NCBI GenBank assembly: GCA_934167935.1
Contig: CAKPMH010000013.1
Span: forward strand, 1 to 31,903
DNA: 31,903 nucleotides
Direction: 5' to 3'
Source of the DNA: an uncultured Bacilli bacterium
Lineage (GTDB): Bacteria; Bacillota_I; Bacilli_A; RF39; UBA660
Below the pieces are notes generated by a model. It was not told the DNA's origin. It searched no databases and worked only from the letters and a program-made list of their open reading frames with translations. Below are positions 14,755-23,819 of this stretch, in pieces (position 1 is the stretch's first letter; each line of letters opens with the position of its first letter). Position numbers and translations under genes: made by a program.

Positions 14755-15723
14755 TTAATCACATTGTAATACAGTTATAGCAATTACACCTACTATATCA
14801 TCTACACTACATCCTCTTGATAAATCGTTTATAGGCGCATTAATTCCCTGTGTAATTGGCCCATATGCCTTAGCATTTCCAAGCCTTTCTACTAGTTTAT
14901 ATCCAATATTTCCTGAATCTAAATCTGGAAATACAAGTACATTAGCTCTTCCAGCCACAAAACTATTCGGAGCTTTTATTTTAGCTATTTCTCTATCTAT
15001 AGCAGCATCAAGTTGCAATTCTCCATCTATTATAAATAAAGAATTTTTTCTTGCTATTTTAGTTGCCTCTACAACTTTTTTTACATCACTTGAACTAGCA
15101 CTTCCATAAGTTGAATAAGAAAGCATTGCAACAACTGGTTCACTATTTAATAGTTTTTTAAAACTCTTTGCAGAATCTATAGCAATATTAGCAAGTTCAA
15201 TTTCATTTGGATTTTGATTTAATCCACAATCAGCAAATATAAATGTTCCATCTAAACCATAATTTTTATTTAAAACATCCATTAAGAAAAATGCTGATAC
15301 TAATTTGCTATCTTCTTTTGTTTTTATTATTTGTAAAGCTGGTCTTAAAGTATCTTTAGAGGAATGACAAGCTCCTGATACAACTCCATCTGCTAAATTA
15401 TCTTTTACCATCATACATGCAAAATACATATAATCATTCAATATTAAATTTTTGGCATCTTCTTTTCTAATATTTCTAAGAAGTGCTAACTCATCAATAA
15501 AAGTCTGTGTTAAAGGCGATTTTAAAGGATCAATTATTGTTAAATTATTAAGTGAAATATTATTGTTTTTAGTTATTTCATCTTTATTGCCTAAAATTAT
15601 TATATCGGCAATATTATTATCAGAAGCTATTATAGCCGCTTTTAAAACACGTTCATCCATATATTCTGGAAGAACAATTTTTTTACCTTTTCCTTTAGCT
15701 TTTTCTATTATTTTTTCTATCAT
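14755..15723 (-). CDS. pta: phosphate acetyltransferase
   Basis: Protein of 322 residues, the length of the short Pta form. It opens with IIEKAKGKGKKIVLPEYMDE, and ends with the conserved VFPDLDSGNIGYKLVERLG and GPITQGINAPINDLSRGC blocks. It converts acetyl-CoA and phosphate to acetyl phosphate, which acetate kinase (not in the window) would use to make ATP and acetate. A phosphobutyryltransferase is less likely given these blocks. AGGAGG precedes the ATG at 15723. The terminator of the gene upstream lies 20 bp before, with no obvious promoter between, so transcription may depend on read-through. Confidence 0.92.
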   Translation of the reverse strand: MIEKIIEKAKGKGKKIVLPEYMDERVLKAAIIASDNNIADIIILGNKDEITKNNNISLNNLTIIDPLKSPLTQTFIDELALLRNIRKEDAKNLILNDYMYFACMMVKDNLADGVVSGACHSSKDTLRPALQIIKTKEDSKLVSAFFLMDVLNKNYGLDGTFIFADCGLNQNPNEIELANIAIDSAKSFKKLLNSEPVVAMLSYSTYGSASSSDVKKVVEATKIARKNSLFIIDGELQLDAAIDREIAKIKAPNSFVAGRANVLVFPDLDSGNIGYKLVERLGNAKAYGPITQGINAPINDLSRGCSVDDIVGVIAITVLQCD

Positions 15724-15743
15724 TTGTACCTCCTATAAAAAAA

Positions 15744-15761
15744 ATTAGAATTTTATCTAAT
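15744..15761 (-). terminator. terminator overlapping the stop of the 140-residue gene
   Basis: Stem ATTAGA/TCTAAT, T8 on the minus strand; the stem contains the TAG stop at 15757. Confidence 0.7.
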
Positions 15762-16179
15762 CACGATTAATCATATTTAATAAATTAATTTTAAACATAT
15801 CTTTATCAGAATGTTGTTTTGATACCATAACACCTTTATATGTAACAAGTTCTGATTGATGACCTTCACTCAATATATCTTCAGGAGTTATTTTGTCGAG
15901 CATAACTATTTTTTCATTTTCATATACAACGTAATGTAATTTAATCTCACCATGTACTTTAGCAAATAATGTATCAGTAGGCAATTTAAGTTCATATGTT
16001 CTAGTATTGTTTGCTTTATTTGTTTTAACTACTTCTCCTAAAAAATTACCATCTTTTAATTTAGGATAATAATCAAAGTGCAATTTCTTATATGCCAACA
16101 TATTATATTTTTTTAGTGATCTTTCAAGTTTATGAAATTCATTTTCATTAACATAATCAAATAAATATGCACTATTCAT
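15757..16179 (-). CDS. unknown 140-residue protein
   Basis: I do not recognise a family. It has no signal peptide. It starts MNSAYLFDYVNENEFHKLE and then has a beta-rich middle including ELKLPTDTLFAKVHGEIKLHY. It ends with a charged helical stretch. I chose the ATG at 16179, with GGGAGG 7 bases upstream, over the longer frame to 16206. A strong promoter (TTGACT-17-TATTAT) lies at 16220-16248. The compact, beta-rich form suggests a small cytoplasmic domain protein. pta follows after the terminator. Confidence 0.65.
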   Translation of the reverse strand: MNSAYLFDYVNENEFHKLERSLKKYNMLAYKKLHFDYYPKLKDGNFLGEVVKTNKANNTRTYELKLPTDTLFAKVHGEIKLHYVVYENEKIVMLDKITPEDILSEGHQSELVTYKGVMVSKQHSDKDMFKINLLNMINRD

Positions 16180-16219
16180 CTTTATGCCTCCCAACAAGTC
16201 TGTCATCTATTCTAAATAA

Positions 16220-16248
16220 ATAATATCATAATTTATATTTAAAGTCAA
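16220..16248 (-). promoter_or_regulatory. promoter of the 140-residue gene
   Basis: Minus-strand TTGACT (16243-16248), 17-bp spacer, TATTAT (16220-16225). Confidence 0.65.
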
Positions 16249-16273
16249 TTAACATTTTAAATTTGAGAATTAA

Positions 16274-16301
16274 AAAAAGAATGCATTTTTACATTCTTTT
16301 T
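16274..16301 (-). terminator. terminator of the surface operon
   Basis: Perfect 10-bp stem AAAAAGAATG/CATTCTTTTT. The right arm codes the last residues (KRM) of the 585-residue protein. Confidence 0.75.
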
Positions 16302-18046
16302 GAATTTTCATCTAAAGTATCATTATATGCATAAGTATATGCTGATACAATTCTATCTTTCATTGCCATTAATTCAGATTTAATGTTTGATACATTACTT
16401 GAAACTGGAACAAAAGTTTCTTCTCCATCATATGGAACATCTGTTGGATTAGTTTCAGTTGTTTTAGTTTCTTCTCCTGTTGTGTCTGGAACAAATTCAG
16501 TTGTAGCTTGTTCATTTTCTTTTCTAGCTTTTTCTTCAGCTGATATAAATGAAGCTCTACTATTATTCCATTCTAAATTATAGAAATAGTTATAAACTAC
16601 ATTATAATCTTTACAATCTAGTGATGGCGCAGCTCCTACTGATTTTGTAGGCATTTGTGATGCTCTACCAGCATATGAACTTGAATAAGCACTTGCTGCT
16701 GCAGATGAACCTGCAGTAATACCAGCAGCCTTAGCTTGAACATATGTCTCATTTGTTTTTTCGCCTTCGCTTGTTTTTACTTCTTCAGTTGTAGGAACTT
16801 TAGCACTTTCTGGAACTTGACTTTCAGGAACTGTTGTTGTAGTTGTTCCTTCTTTGAAGCTTCCATCTTCTTTATAATGATTTGGTCCAAATGGATTATC
16901 ATTTACAACATCTAAATCACTTTTTTCTGGTCTAACTTGTAATGATAAATCTATTCTATCAGAAATTGATTCAATTAAATTTTCATATGAGTATACTTCA
17001 CTACATTCAATACTACTAGTTCTTGATATAGTTTCTTCTAATGAAGTTTTTGAAATACTTCTTAAATTACTTCTTAAACTTACTTCTGATGTACCTTTAG
17101 CATTTAACTTACTTATAGCTTCTAATATTTCTTCTCTAGTCATATTTTGATATCCTTCGATTTCAAATTCAGAAGCTAAAGCATTAATGCTTTCATCAGT
17201 CATTGAAGATACATATTCACCTTCAATACATTTTACATAAGAAGTATTAAAAATTTGAGCTAAATCTTCATCATCAAGTATTATTTCACCATTATATAAA
17301 CTATCTGCTGAATCAATTAACATAATTGCTAAATCTATAGTCATTGGATTATAAATCATTGAAATTTCAGCATTATTAGATATAAGACTATTTTTAATAT
17401 CTATAACATGTTGAGCTAAAGTATCTAATTCACTTTTATTATTACTATCAATTGCTGTATGCATTGCTGCAACTGTATGAGCTAAATCTTGAATAAATTT
17501 TCTGTCGTCTTCTTCTTTTATAATTTTACTATAATCAAGTTCACTTGATTCTACTGATACTATTGTTTGTTCTTGAATTAATTGTTCTTGAATCATAGAA
17601 CTATTTAAAATATCCATAGAATTCATATCATGATCTTGATTTAGAATATCATAAGTTTTTCCAGAAATTTCATTTTTATTTAGCATTAAATAATAATCTA
17701 AATATGATTTTGCCATTGAATCTTTCATATCATCTGTTATATCATAATTGTACATTCCTTTAGCTAATCCATCATTAATAGCTGCAACAACATCTTCTTC
17801 TATTAAATCAATTTCATCATAATATTTTAAGATGTTATCTGAAGCAACTGCATCACTTGCAGTTGCCTCTGTAGTTAAAACATCTTCAGTTGTTACTTCA
17901 GTTGTAGCTTCTTTTGTTACATTACCTTTTTCACTATGTTTTTGAATTGCTCTACCTGTTGCATATCCAGATCCTGCTAAAACAAGTGCTCCTGATAATA
18001 ATACTAATTTCCCTTTTGTTGATAAATCTCTAATTCTAATTTTCAT
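16289..18046 (-). CDS. membrane-anchored Thr/Ser/Glu-rich surface protein of unknown function
   Basis: Protein of 585 residues. A basic N-terminus (MKIRIRDLSTKGK) leads into a hydrophobic segment at about 14-30, which acts as signal or anchor; I see no lipobox or LPXTG. A Thr/Glu-rich spacer follows, then helical acidic domains to about residue 360. Then come a Pro/Thr-rich linker, an Ala/Ser-rich stretch (AAGITAGSSAAASAYSSSYA), another Thr/Glu-rich linker and a helical end. No known domain is recognised. AAGGGGCG lies 6 bases before the ATG. It follows the repeat-bearing gene by 19 bp, so the two form an operon and likely a shared envelope structure. Confidence 0.7.
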   Translation of the reverse strand: MKIRIRDLSTKGKLVLLSGALVLAGSGYATGRAIQKHSEKGNVTKEATTEVTTEDVLTTEATASDAVASDNILKYYDEIDLIEEDVVAAINDGLAKGMYNYDITDDMKDSMAKSYLDYYLMLNKNEISGKTYDILNQDHDMNSMDILNSSMIQEQLIQEQTIVSVESSELDYSKIIKEEDDRKFIQDLAHTVAAMHTAIDSNNKSELDTLAQHVIDIKNSLISNNAEISMIYNPMTIDLAIMLIDSADSLYNGEIILDDEDLAQIFNTSYVKCIEGEYVSSMTDESINALASEFEIEGYQNMTREEILEAISKLNAKGTSEVSLRSNLRSISKTSLEETISRTSSIECSEVYSYENLIESISDRIDLSLQVRPEKSDLDVVNDNPFGPNHYKEDGSFKEGTTTTTVPESQVPESAKVPTTEEVKTSEGEKTNETYVQAKAAGITAGSSAAASAYSSSYAGRASQMPTKSVGAAPSLDCKDYNVVYNYFYNLEWNNSRASFISAEEKARKENEQATTEFVPDTTGEETKTTETNPTDVPYDGEETFVPVSSNVSNIKSELMAMKDRIVSAYTYAYNDTLDENSKRM

Positions 18047-18065
18047 ATTTATCGCCCCTTTTTAA

Positions 18066-19610
18066 TTATTTTGTAACCATTTCTATTTTAACATTTCCTG
18101 TATAATGATAGTTATCATTTAATAATTTTGTATCATTATAAGTACTCCATTTTAAATCTGTTGATCCATGTGTTTTTGATTTTGTTCTATATCTATAATA
18201 TGTTCTTGTATATGTATCATAAACTGGTGCTTTTTCTTGTTTCTTTTCATATCCTGTTAAAACTGTTTTAGTAGCTTCATAAGCTGTTGTATATGATTTA
18301 TAACTTGCACAACTATATGATGTTGTTGTTTTTGGAACTCTTTGATACATTCTATATAAATATACAGTTCCTGATGTACAATCATTATCACAATACCAAT
18401 TATATGTACCTACTTTTTCATATCTTGTTGTTGAAGTTGAAGTTGGAGCTGAAGTAAGTTTAACTGTTCCAATATATTTTTCTTCATAACCTGTTACAGT
18501 TGAAGTTAAATTATAAGATTCACATGCTGTTACCTTTTTAGTACCAACTAATACTTTTTCTTGACTAAAGATTGGTTTTGTTAAATCATTTACAGTTTTT
18601 ACATTATATCCAATTAATTTTTTATATTCTGCTTGTTTTGTTTGAACTTCTCTTGTACTTGTTGGAGAAACTGAAGTTGTAGACCATTCTGACCAATCAG
18701 TATATTTAACTGTACCATCAATTACTTTTTTATATTCATATAAATATACATATTCTGGTTCTTTTTCAATACAAGAATCTTCATATTCAGATTCACTTAC
18801 AATTTTACCAGTTTTATCATAATATTTTCCATTTACTATTTTACAATAATATGTTTTTTCTGGTTCTTTTGTACAAGCTTTTATATATGCTTCTTTACTA
18901 ACTTTCTTTCCATTGTTGTCATAATATTTTCCATTTACTATTTTACAATAATATGTTTTTGTTGGTTCTTTTGTACATGCTTTTGTATAAGCTGCTTTTG
19001 TTACTACTTTTCCATTATTATCATAATATTTTCCATTTATATATTTACAATAATATTTTTTTGTAGTTGTTTTTGTTGTAGTTGTTTTTGTTACTTTTCT
19101 TACTATTTTTGTTGTTGTACCTTTCTTCTCACAGATAGTACCTTTACAATAATCATAACATCCCATGTTAACGATTAAGTAATTTTCTTCTTTACCACAT
19201 TTTAAATTAACTTTCATAACATATTCTTCATCATGTTTTGTAACTAAAACATATGAATCATCTAAATCACATTGTTTACCATTTTTATCAGTGAATGGTA
19301 ATATGATTTTTTTATCAAGCATTTCTCTTAAAGTTAATTTTGTTGAATCACCAACTTTTTGTGGTAATCTTTGTAATGTGAAATAATCTTTTGCTGATTC
19401 TTTCATTGCTAATAAGTTTTCATTAAATATGCGATCATATAATATTGATAAATTATTATTGTTATCTGAATTATCTATAGATGCTATAGCTTTTTTCATA
19501 TCACTCTTCATTGGAAATAACCAAATTAAGATAAATATAAATAATGCTACGAATAAGAATTGTAAAACTACAGTTCTCATAGAAAAATTGTTTCTTGTTT
19601 CGGTATACAT
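18066..19610 (-). CDS. membrane-anchored surface protein with three 34-residue Cys-containing repeats
   Basis: Protein of 514 residues. A single hydrophobic segment (about 13-33) after a short N-terminus anchors it with the body outside. Residues 35-160 form a Cys-bearing domain, followed by a Thr/Lys-rich hinge (164-184). Three tandem repeats of exactly 34 residues follow (starting at 186, 220 and 254), each beginning YYCK and carrying NGKYYD and a second Cys. The C-terminal half (from about 287) is Tyr/Thr-rich, with YTDWSEWSTTSVSPTSTREV. Cysteines pair within repeats, perhaps as disulfides. GGGGGGG lies 5 bases before the ATG. A promoter with TTGACA lies just upstream. Function unknown; adhesion or envelope architecture is likely. 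Confidence 0.7.
   Translation of the reverse strand: MYTETRNNFSMRTVVLQFLFVALFIFILIWLFPMKSDMKKAIASIDNSDNNNNLSILYDRIFNENLLAMKESAKDYFTLQRLPQKVGDSTKLTLREMLDKKIILPFTDKNGKQCDLDDSYVLVTKHDEEYVMKVNLKCGKEENYLIVNMGCYDYCKGTICEKKGTTTKIVRKVTKTTTTKTTTKKYYCKYINGKYYDNNGKVVTKAAYTKACTKEPTKTYYCKIVNGKYYDNNGKKVSKEAYIKACTKEPEKTYYCKIVNGKYYDKTGKIVSESEYEDSCIEKEPEYVYLYEYKKVIDGTVKYTDWSEWSTTSVSPTSTREVQTKQAEYKKLIGYNVKTVNDLTKPIFSQEKVLVGTKKVTACESYNLTSTVTGYEEKYIGTVKLTSAPTSTSTTRYEKVGTYNWYCDNDCTSGTVYLYRMYQRVPKTTTSYSCASYKSYTTAYEATKTVLTGYEKKQEKAPVYDTYTRTYYRYRTKSKTHGSTDLKWSTYNDTKLLNDNYHYTGNVKIEMVTK
18750..19055 (-). repeat. three tandem 102-bp coding repeats
   Basis: Units at 18954-19055, 18852-18953 and 18750-18851, each coding 34 residues with YYCK...NGKYYD...C. 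The second unit is closest to both neighbours and the third has drifted most at its C-terminal end. Confidence 0.85.
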
Positions 19611-19642
19611 AAATACCCCCCCTTTAAAAATTTATGCCACCT

Positions 19643-19671
19643 ATACTACCACAGAAACTTTGTTCTGTCAA
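19643..19671 (-). promoter_or_regulatory. promoter of the surface operon
   Basis: Minus-strand TTGACA (19666-19671), 17-bp spacer, TAGTAT (19643-19648), about 35 bases before the ATG. Confidence 0.75.
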
Positions 19672-19707
19672 TATGTTTTTTTCATTTTGAAAAAATTCTT
19701 TTAAAAA

Positions 19708-19723
19708 TCAAAGTTTTCTTTGA
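19708..19723 (-). terminator. terminator between the Smr gene and the surface operon
   Basis: Stem TCAAAG/CTTTGA, loop of four, followed by TTTTT on the minus strand. Confidence 0.6.
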
Positions 19724-19757
19724 AATTTAAGGGAATTCTTTTTCTTGTTGTACTTTG

Positions 19758-19786
19758 ATTCTATCATATTTTAATAATTTTGTCAA
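19758..19786 (-). promoter_or_regulatory. second promoter, overlapping the Smr stop codon
   Basis: Minus-strand TTGACA (19781-19786), 17-bp spacer, TAGAAT (19758-19763). The -35 uses the TGA stop of the Smr gene. About 30 bases after the likely start lies the terminator at 19708-19723. Confidence 0.6.
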
Positions 19787-20049
19787 ATTTTAATACGAAC
19801 AATCGTACTACCTACATTATTATAACAAATTATATAATCTTCAACATTTTTGTTTTTCTTTAAAACATTATGTGTTGTTTGTTTTAATATTCCTGTTCCA
19901 ACACCATGAATTATGACAAATTCTTTATTTTTAAGTTTTATATTTTCTTTTATAAAATCTTCTACAAGAACTCTTGCAGAATCTCTATCTAATCCATGCA
20001 AATCTATTGAAGGTAAATTTGATATAAACATTGTTTGTTCTAATTTCAT
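19783..20049 (-). CDS. stand-alone Smr domain protein
   Basis: Protein of 88 residues, consisting only of an Smr (small MutS-related) domain. IDLHGLDRDSARVLVEDFI (15-33) has the DLHG signature, and VIIHGVGTGILKQ (45-57) the HGxGTGxL signature. Smr domains nick or cut nucleic acid and occur as the C-terminus of MutS2, which acts at ribosome collisions. A single-domain form without the ATPase is known in many bacteria, but its role is unclear. AGGTTGAT precedes the ATG at 20049. It ends in TGA, which shows TGA is a stop here. Confidence 0.9.
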   Translation of the reverse strand: MKLEQTMFISNLPSIDLHGLDRDSARVLVEDFIKENIKLKNKEFVIIHGVGTGILKQTTHNVLKKNKNVEDYIICYNNVGSTIVRIKI

Positions 20050-20115
20050 ATTATCAACCTACTATTTTTTTTAATTTGAAAAAAATTTTTTCATATCCAT
20101 TATATCAAAAAAAAT

Positions 20116-20147
20116 AAGATATTTCTATTAAGGCATTGAAATATCTT
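20116..20147 (-). terminator. terminator of the lipoprotein gene
   Basis: Stem AAGATATTTC/GAAATATCTT with a 12-base loop, then ATTTTTTTT on the minus strand. Confidence 0.75.
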
Positions 20148-20155
20148 AGTCTTAA

Positions 20156-20905
20156 CTATTTTATTGTAAATTTAACAGATATGTAATGTTCTAAATTTTT
20201 ACTATCAATTACTTTTTTGAGCAATCTATAATCTCCAGCCTTTAATTTACCATAACTATTAGTCCAATCTATTTTAAATATCAAATCATTTTTATTAGTA
20301 TAACCTATACTATTAAAATTTAATTCTTTTATAGGCGTAATATCTTTATATGTATTATCGTATATTTGAATTTTATAATCATCACCGTATATATATTCTG
20401 CATCACTACTATCTTTTATTTCAATAGTTATTTTATTATTATCAAAATCTCTTTTTGTTATTTTCATTTTAACATTATCTATATCATCAATTTTAGATGA
20501 ACATAAATTTTTTACTTGATGATTTGAATATAAAATATAAATATCATTAACCCCCTCTTTTGTATTGCATTCCATCATATAAAAATCACTTTCACCAAAT
20601 AATTTTGTTTCTGGATCATATTTATAAAGAATATATTCCAAATCTTTAGTACTATATATTTGCATATTATTTTTTATTTCGTCATAAGTAATTTTATTAG
20701 CATTAATACTATTAATTAAAGATTCATTATTATACTTAACATCAAATGTCATATGAATTTTTCTACCATCTATAAAGTTAGTAGCATAAATATATTTTTC
20801 TAATTGTTCTGGAATATTATCTTGAACATCACTATTATTTTTACATCCAGATATAAAAATAATTAAAGTACTGCATATTATAATTTTAACTATCTTATTT
20901 TTCAT
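20156..20905 (-). CDS. lipoprotein of unknown function
   Basis: Protein of 249 residues. A basic N-terminus and hydrophobic core (MKNKIVKIIICSTLIIFISG) end in a lipobox, ISGC, with the lipidated Cys at 21. The mature part is polar and beta-rich, with repeated blocks of hydrophobic strands and no domain I recognise. It may be an extracellular substrate-binding or surface domain; no transporter genes are adjacent. GATGGTGAT lies before the ATG at 20905, a weak Shine-Dalgarno. A promoter with TTGCTA-17-TATACT is at 20921-20949, and a terminator follows, so it is a single-gene transcript. Confidence 0.75.
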   Translation of the reverse strand: MKNKIVKIIICSTLIIFISGCKNNSDVQDNIPEQLEKYIYATNFIDGRKIHMTFDVKYNNESLINSINANKITYDEIKNNMQIYSTKDLEYILYKYDPETKLFGESDFYMMECNTKEGVNDIYILYSNHQVKNLCSSKIDDIDNVKMKITKRDFDNNKITIEIKDSSDAEYIYGDDYKIQIYDNTYKDITPIKELNFNSIGYTNKNDLIFKIDWTNSYGKLKAGDYRLLKKVIDSKNLEHYISVKFTIK

Positions 20906-20920
20906 ATAATCACCATCTTT

Positions 20921-20949
20921 AGTATATAATAAAAAAACTAAAATAGCAA
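20921..20949 (-). promoter_or_regulatory. promoter of the lipoprotein gene
   Basis: Minus-strand TTGCTA (20944-20949), 17-bp spacer, TATACT (20921-20926). The rest of the intergenic space up to 21051 shows nothing else. Confidence 0.6.
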
Positions 20950-21051
20950 TAAAGTTATAAATTAAATATATATAATTTCAATTACATATTCTTTTTTTAG
21001 TATAAACGATATCATCCATATATTTTTCTAAGCCAATAAATATAGTTAAAA

Positions 21052-21077
21052 AAACTAAGATATTTCCATCTTAGTTT
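21052..21077 (-). terminator. ppdK terminator
   Basis: Stem AAACTAAGAT/ATCTTAGTTT with a six-base loop. Confidence 0.75.
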
Positions 21078-21088
21078 AATCTAATTTA

Positions 21089-23716
21089 TTAATTATTTTT
21101 TGCTTTAATTGCAGCTTGTGCAGCAGCAAGTCTTGCAATTGGTATTCTAAATGGTGAACATGAAACATAAGTTAAACCAACATTATGACAAAATTCAACA
21201 CTCGAAGGATCTCCACCATGTTCTCCACAAATACCAAGTTTAATATCAGGTCTTACTTTCTTTCCAAGTGAAACAGCCATTTCTACAAGTTTTCCTACAC
21301 CTTTTTGATCAATTCGTGCAAATGGATCTTGTTCATATATTTTATTTTCATAATATGAGTTTAAGAATTTACCTGCATCATCTCTTGAAAAACCAAATGT
21401 CATTTGTGTTAAATCATTTGTTCCAAATGAGAAGAATTCAGCTTCTTTTGCTATTTCATCTGCTGTAAGTGCAGCTCTTGGAATTTCAATCATTGTACCA
21501 ATATGATATTCTATGGAAGATTTTTTTTCTTTCTTTACTAATTCTGCTGTTTCAACAACAATATCTTTAACAAATTTTAATTCTTTTACTTCACCAACTA
21601 ATGGAATCATAATTTCTGGTACTATATCATATCCATCTTCTTCTTTAACTTCTATTGCAGCTTCCATTAATGCCCTTGTTTGCATTCTTGCAATTTCTGG
21701 ATAAGTAACATCAAGTCTACATCCTCTATGTCCCATCATAGGATTAAATTCATGTAATTCATTACATTTTGCTTTTAAATGTTCAACTGTTACATTCATA
21801 CTACTTGCAAGGGCTTCTATATCAGCTTCTTCTTTAGGTAAAAATTCATGAAGAGGTGGATCTAAATAACGAACTGTCATTGGAAGATTTTTTAACTCTT
21901 TATACATTTGTTTAAAATCACCTTTTTGATAAGGAATTAATAATGATAGTGCTTTTTCTCTTTCTTCAACTGTTTCAGATAAAATCATTTTTCTTATAGC
22001 AAATATTCTTTCATCATCAAAGAACATGTGTTCTGTTCTACAAAGTCCGATTCCCTCAGCTCCAAGTTCTATTGCTTTTTTAGTATCTCTTGGAGTATCA
22101 GCATTTGTTCTAACCCCAAGTGTTCTAAATTTATCAGCCCATGACATAACACGTGCAAATTCTCCAACTACTTTCGCATCTACAGTTTTTATCTCACCAT
22201 CATAAATATTTCCAGTTGTACCATCAATTGATATTACATCACCTTCATGATATACCTTTCCAGCTAATGTAAATCTTTTATTTTCTTCATCCATTTGAAT
22301 ATCACCACAACCTGATACACAGCATGTTCCCATACCACGGGCTACTACAGCTGCATGAGATGTCATTCCACCACGTACTGTTAAAATTCCTTGACTCGCT
22401 TTCATTCCTGTAATATCTTCAGGTGAAGTTTCAAGTCTAACAAGGATTACTTTTTCATTATTTTCATGCCATTTTTCTGCATCTAAAGCTGTAAAAACTA
22501 TTTTACCACAAGCTGCTCCAGGGCTTGCTCCTAAACCTCTACCAACTGGCTTTGCAGCCTTTAATGCATCATCATCAAATTGTGGATGTAATAATGTATC
22601 TAAGTTTCTTGGATCAATCATTAAAACAGCTTCTTCTTCAGTTCTCATACCTTCATCAACTAAATCACAAGCGATTTTAAGGGCAGCTTTAGCTGTTCTT
22701 TTTCCATTTCTTGTTTGAAGCATATAAAGTTTACCATGTTCAACTGTAAATTCCATATCTTGCATATCTCTATAATGAGATTCTAGTGTTTTACAAACAT
22801 TCTTAAATTCTACAAATGCATCTGGAAATTTTTTCTCCATTTCACTAATTTTCATTGGAGTACGTACACCAGCAACAACATCTTCTCCTTGAGCATTTGT
22901 TAAAAATTCTCCAAATAAACCTTTTTCACCTGTTGCAGGATCGCGTGTGAATGCTACACCTGTTCCACAATCATCACCCATATTACCAAATGCCATAGAT
23001 TGAACATTTACAGCTGTTCCCCATGAATATGGTATATCATTATCTCTTCTATAGACATTAGCTCTTGGATTATCCCATGAACGGAATACTGCTTTTATAG
23101 CACCCATTAATTGTTCTTTTGGATCATCAGGAAAATCAGATCCTATCTTTTCTTTATATTCAAGTTTAAATTCGCGTGCTAACTCTTTTAAATCATCTGC
23201 ATCAAGTTCAATATCTTGTTTTACACCTTTTTCTTCTTTCATCTTATCTATAAGTTGTTCAAAATATTTTTTTCCAACTTCCATAACTACATCTGAATAC
23301 ATTTGGATAAATCTTCTATAACAATCCCATGCCCATCTTGGATTATTTGATTTTTCTGCTATAGTATTTACTACTTCTTCATTTAAACCTAAGTTTAATA
23401 TTGTATCCATCATACCAGGCATTGATGCTCTTGCTCCACTTCTTACTGATACTAATAATGGATTTTCCTTATCACCAAATTTTTTTGAAGTAATTTTTTC
23501 CATTTTTAAAATTGCTTCATTAATTTGCGATTGAATTTCTTCATTTATTTCTCTTCCATCTTCATAGTATTTTGTACAAGCTTCTGTTGTTATTGTAAAT
23601 CCTTGTGGAACTGGAAGACCTATATTCGTCATTTCAGCTAAATTAGCTCCTTTTCCACCTAATAAGTCTCTCATACTAGCGTTTCCTTCACTAAATAAGT
23701 AAACAAATTTTGTCAT
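21089..23716 (-). CDS. ppdK: pyruvate, phosphate dikinase
   Basis: Protein of 875 residues, the normal length. An N-terminal ATP-grasp nucleotide-binding domain (GGKGANLAEMTNIGLPVPQG near the start) is followed by a central phosphohistidine domain (GGMTSHAAVVARGMG) and a C-terminal PEP/pyruvate barrel with GICGEHGGDP. It interconverts pyruvate, ATP and phosphate with PEP, AMP and PPi. In anaerobes it often works towards pyruvate using PPi, or gives PEP for gluconeogenesis. AGGAGGAG lies 6 bases before the ATG. A good promoter is upstream and a terminator follows. No regulatory protein gene (PDRP) is adjacent. Confidence 0.97.
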   Translation of the reverse strand: MTKFVYLFSEGNASMRDLLGGKGANLAEMTNIGLPVPQGFTITTEACTKYYEDGREINEEIQSQINEAILKMEKITSKKFGDKENPLLVSVRSGARASMPGMMDTILNLGLNEEVVNTIAEKSNNPRWAWDCYRRFIQMYSDVVMEVGKKYFEQLIDKMKEEKGVKQDIELDADDLKELAREFKLEYKEKIGSDFPDDPKEQLMGAIKAVFRSWDNPRANVYRRDNDIPYSWGTAVNVQSMAFGNMGDDCGTGVAFTRDPATGEKGLFGEFLTNAQGEDVVAGVRTPMKISEMEKKFPDAFVEFKNVCKTLESHYRDMQDMEFTVEHGKLYMLQTRNGKRTAKAALKIACDLVDEGMRTEEEAVLMIDPRNLDTLLHPQFDDDALKAAKPVGRGLGASPGAACGKIVFTALDAEKWHENNEKVILVRLETSPEDITGMKASQGILTVRGGMTSHAAVVARGMGTCCVSGCGDIQMDEENKRFTLAGKVYHEGDVISIDGTTGNIYDGEIKTVDAKVVGEFARVMSWADKFRTLGVRTNADTPRDTKKAIELGAEGIGLCRTEHMFFDDERIFAIRKMILSETVEEREKALSLLIPYQKGDFKQMYKELKNLPMTVRYLDPPLHEFLPKEEADIEALASSMNVTVEHLKAKCNELHEFNPMMGHRGCRLDVTYPEIARMQTRALMEAAIEVKEEDGYDIVPEIMIPLVGEVKELKFVKDIVVETAELVKKEKKSSIEYHIGTMIEIPRAALTADEIAKEAEFFSFGTNDLTQMTFGFSRDDAGKFLNSYYENKIYEQDPFARIDQKGVGKLVEMAVSLGKKVRPDIKLGICGEHGGDPSSVEFCHNVGLTYVSCSPFRIPIARLAAAQAAIKAKNN

Positions 23717-23742
23717 AAATCTCCTCCTATCTTGACAATATC

Positions 23743-23771
23743 ATTATAACAAATCCTCTAATTTTATTCAA
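23743..23771 (-). promoter_or_regulatory. ppdK promoter
   Basis: Minus-strand TTGAAT (23766-23771), 17-bp spacer, TATAAT (23743-23748). Confidence 0.75.
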
Positions 23772-23789
23772 TAATTTTTTTACAAGAAA

Positions 23790-23819
23790 AAAAGCTAAAA
23801 TTTGATTTTTTTAACTTTT
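23790..23819 (-). terminator. terminator overlapping the end of tdk
   Basis: Eleven-bp stem, AAAAGTTAAAA with TTTTAGCTTTT on the minus strand, then TTTCTTG; the left part codes the last tdk residues. Confidence 0.65.

Noticed and set aside
18750..19055. Regular 102-bp repeats considered as a CRISPR-like array
   Set aside because: The repeats are in-frame coding units without unique spacers of constant length; no cas genes nearby.
19783..19785. Reassignment of TGA to Trp, as in Mycoplasma
   Set aside because: TGA ends the Smr gene right at the domain end and Trp is written TGG in the conserved genes; all major genes read in the standard code.
21268..21704. Plus-strand frames inside ppdK
   Set aside because: Antisense of a conserved gene; no independent evidence.
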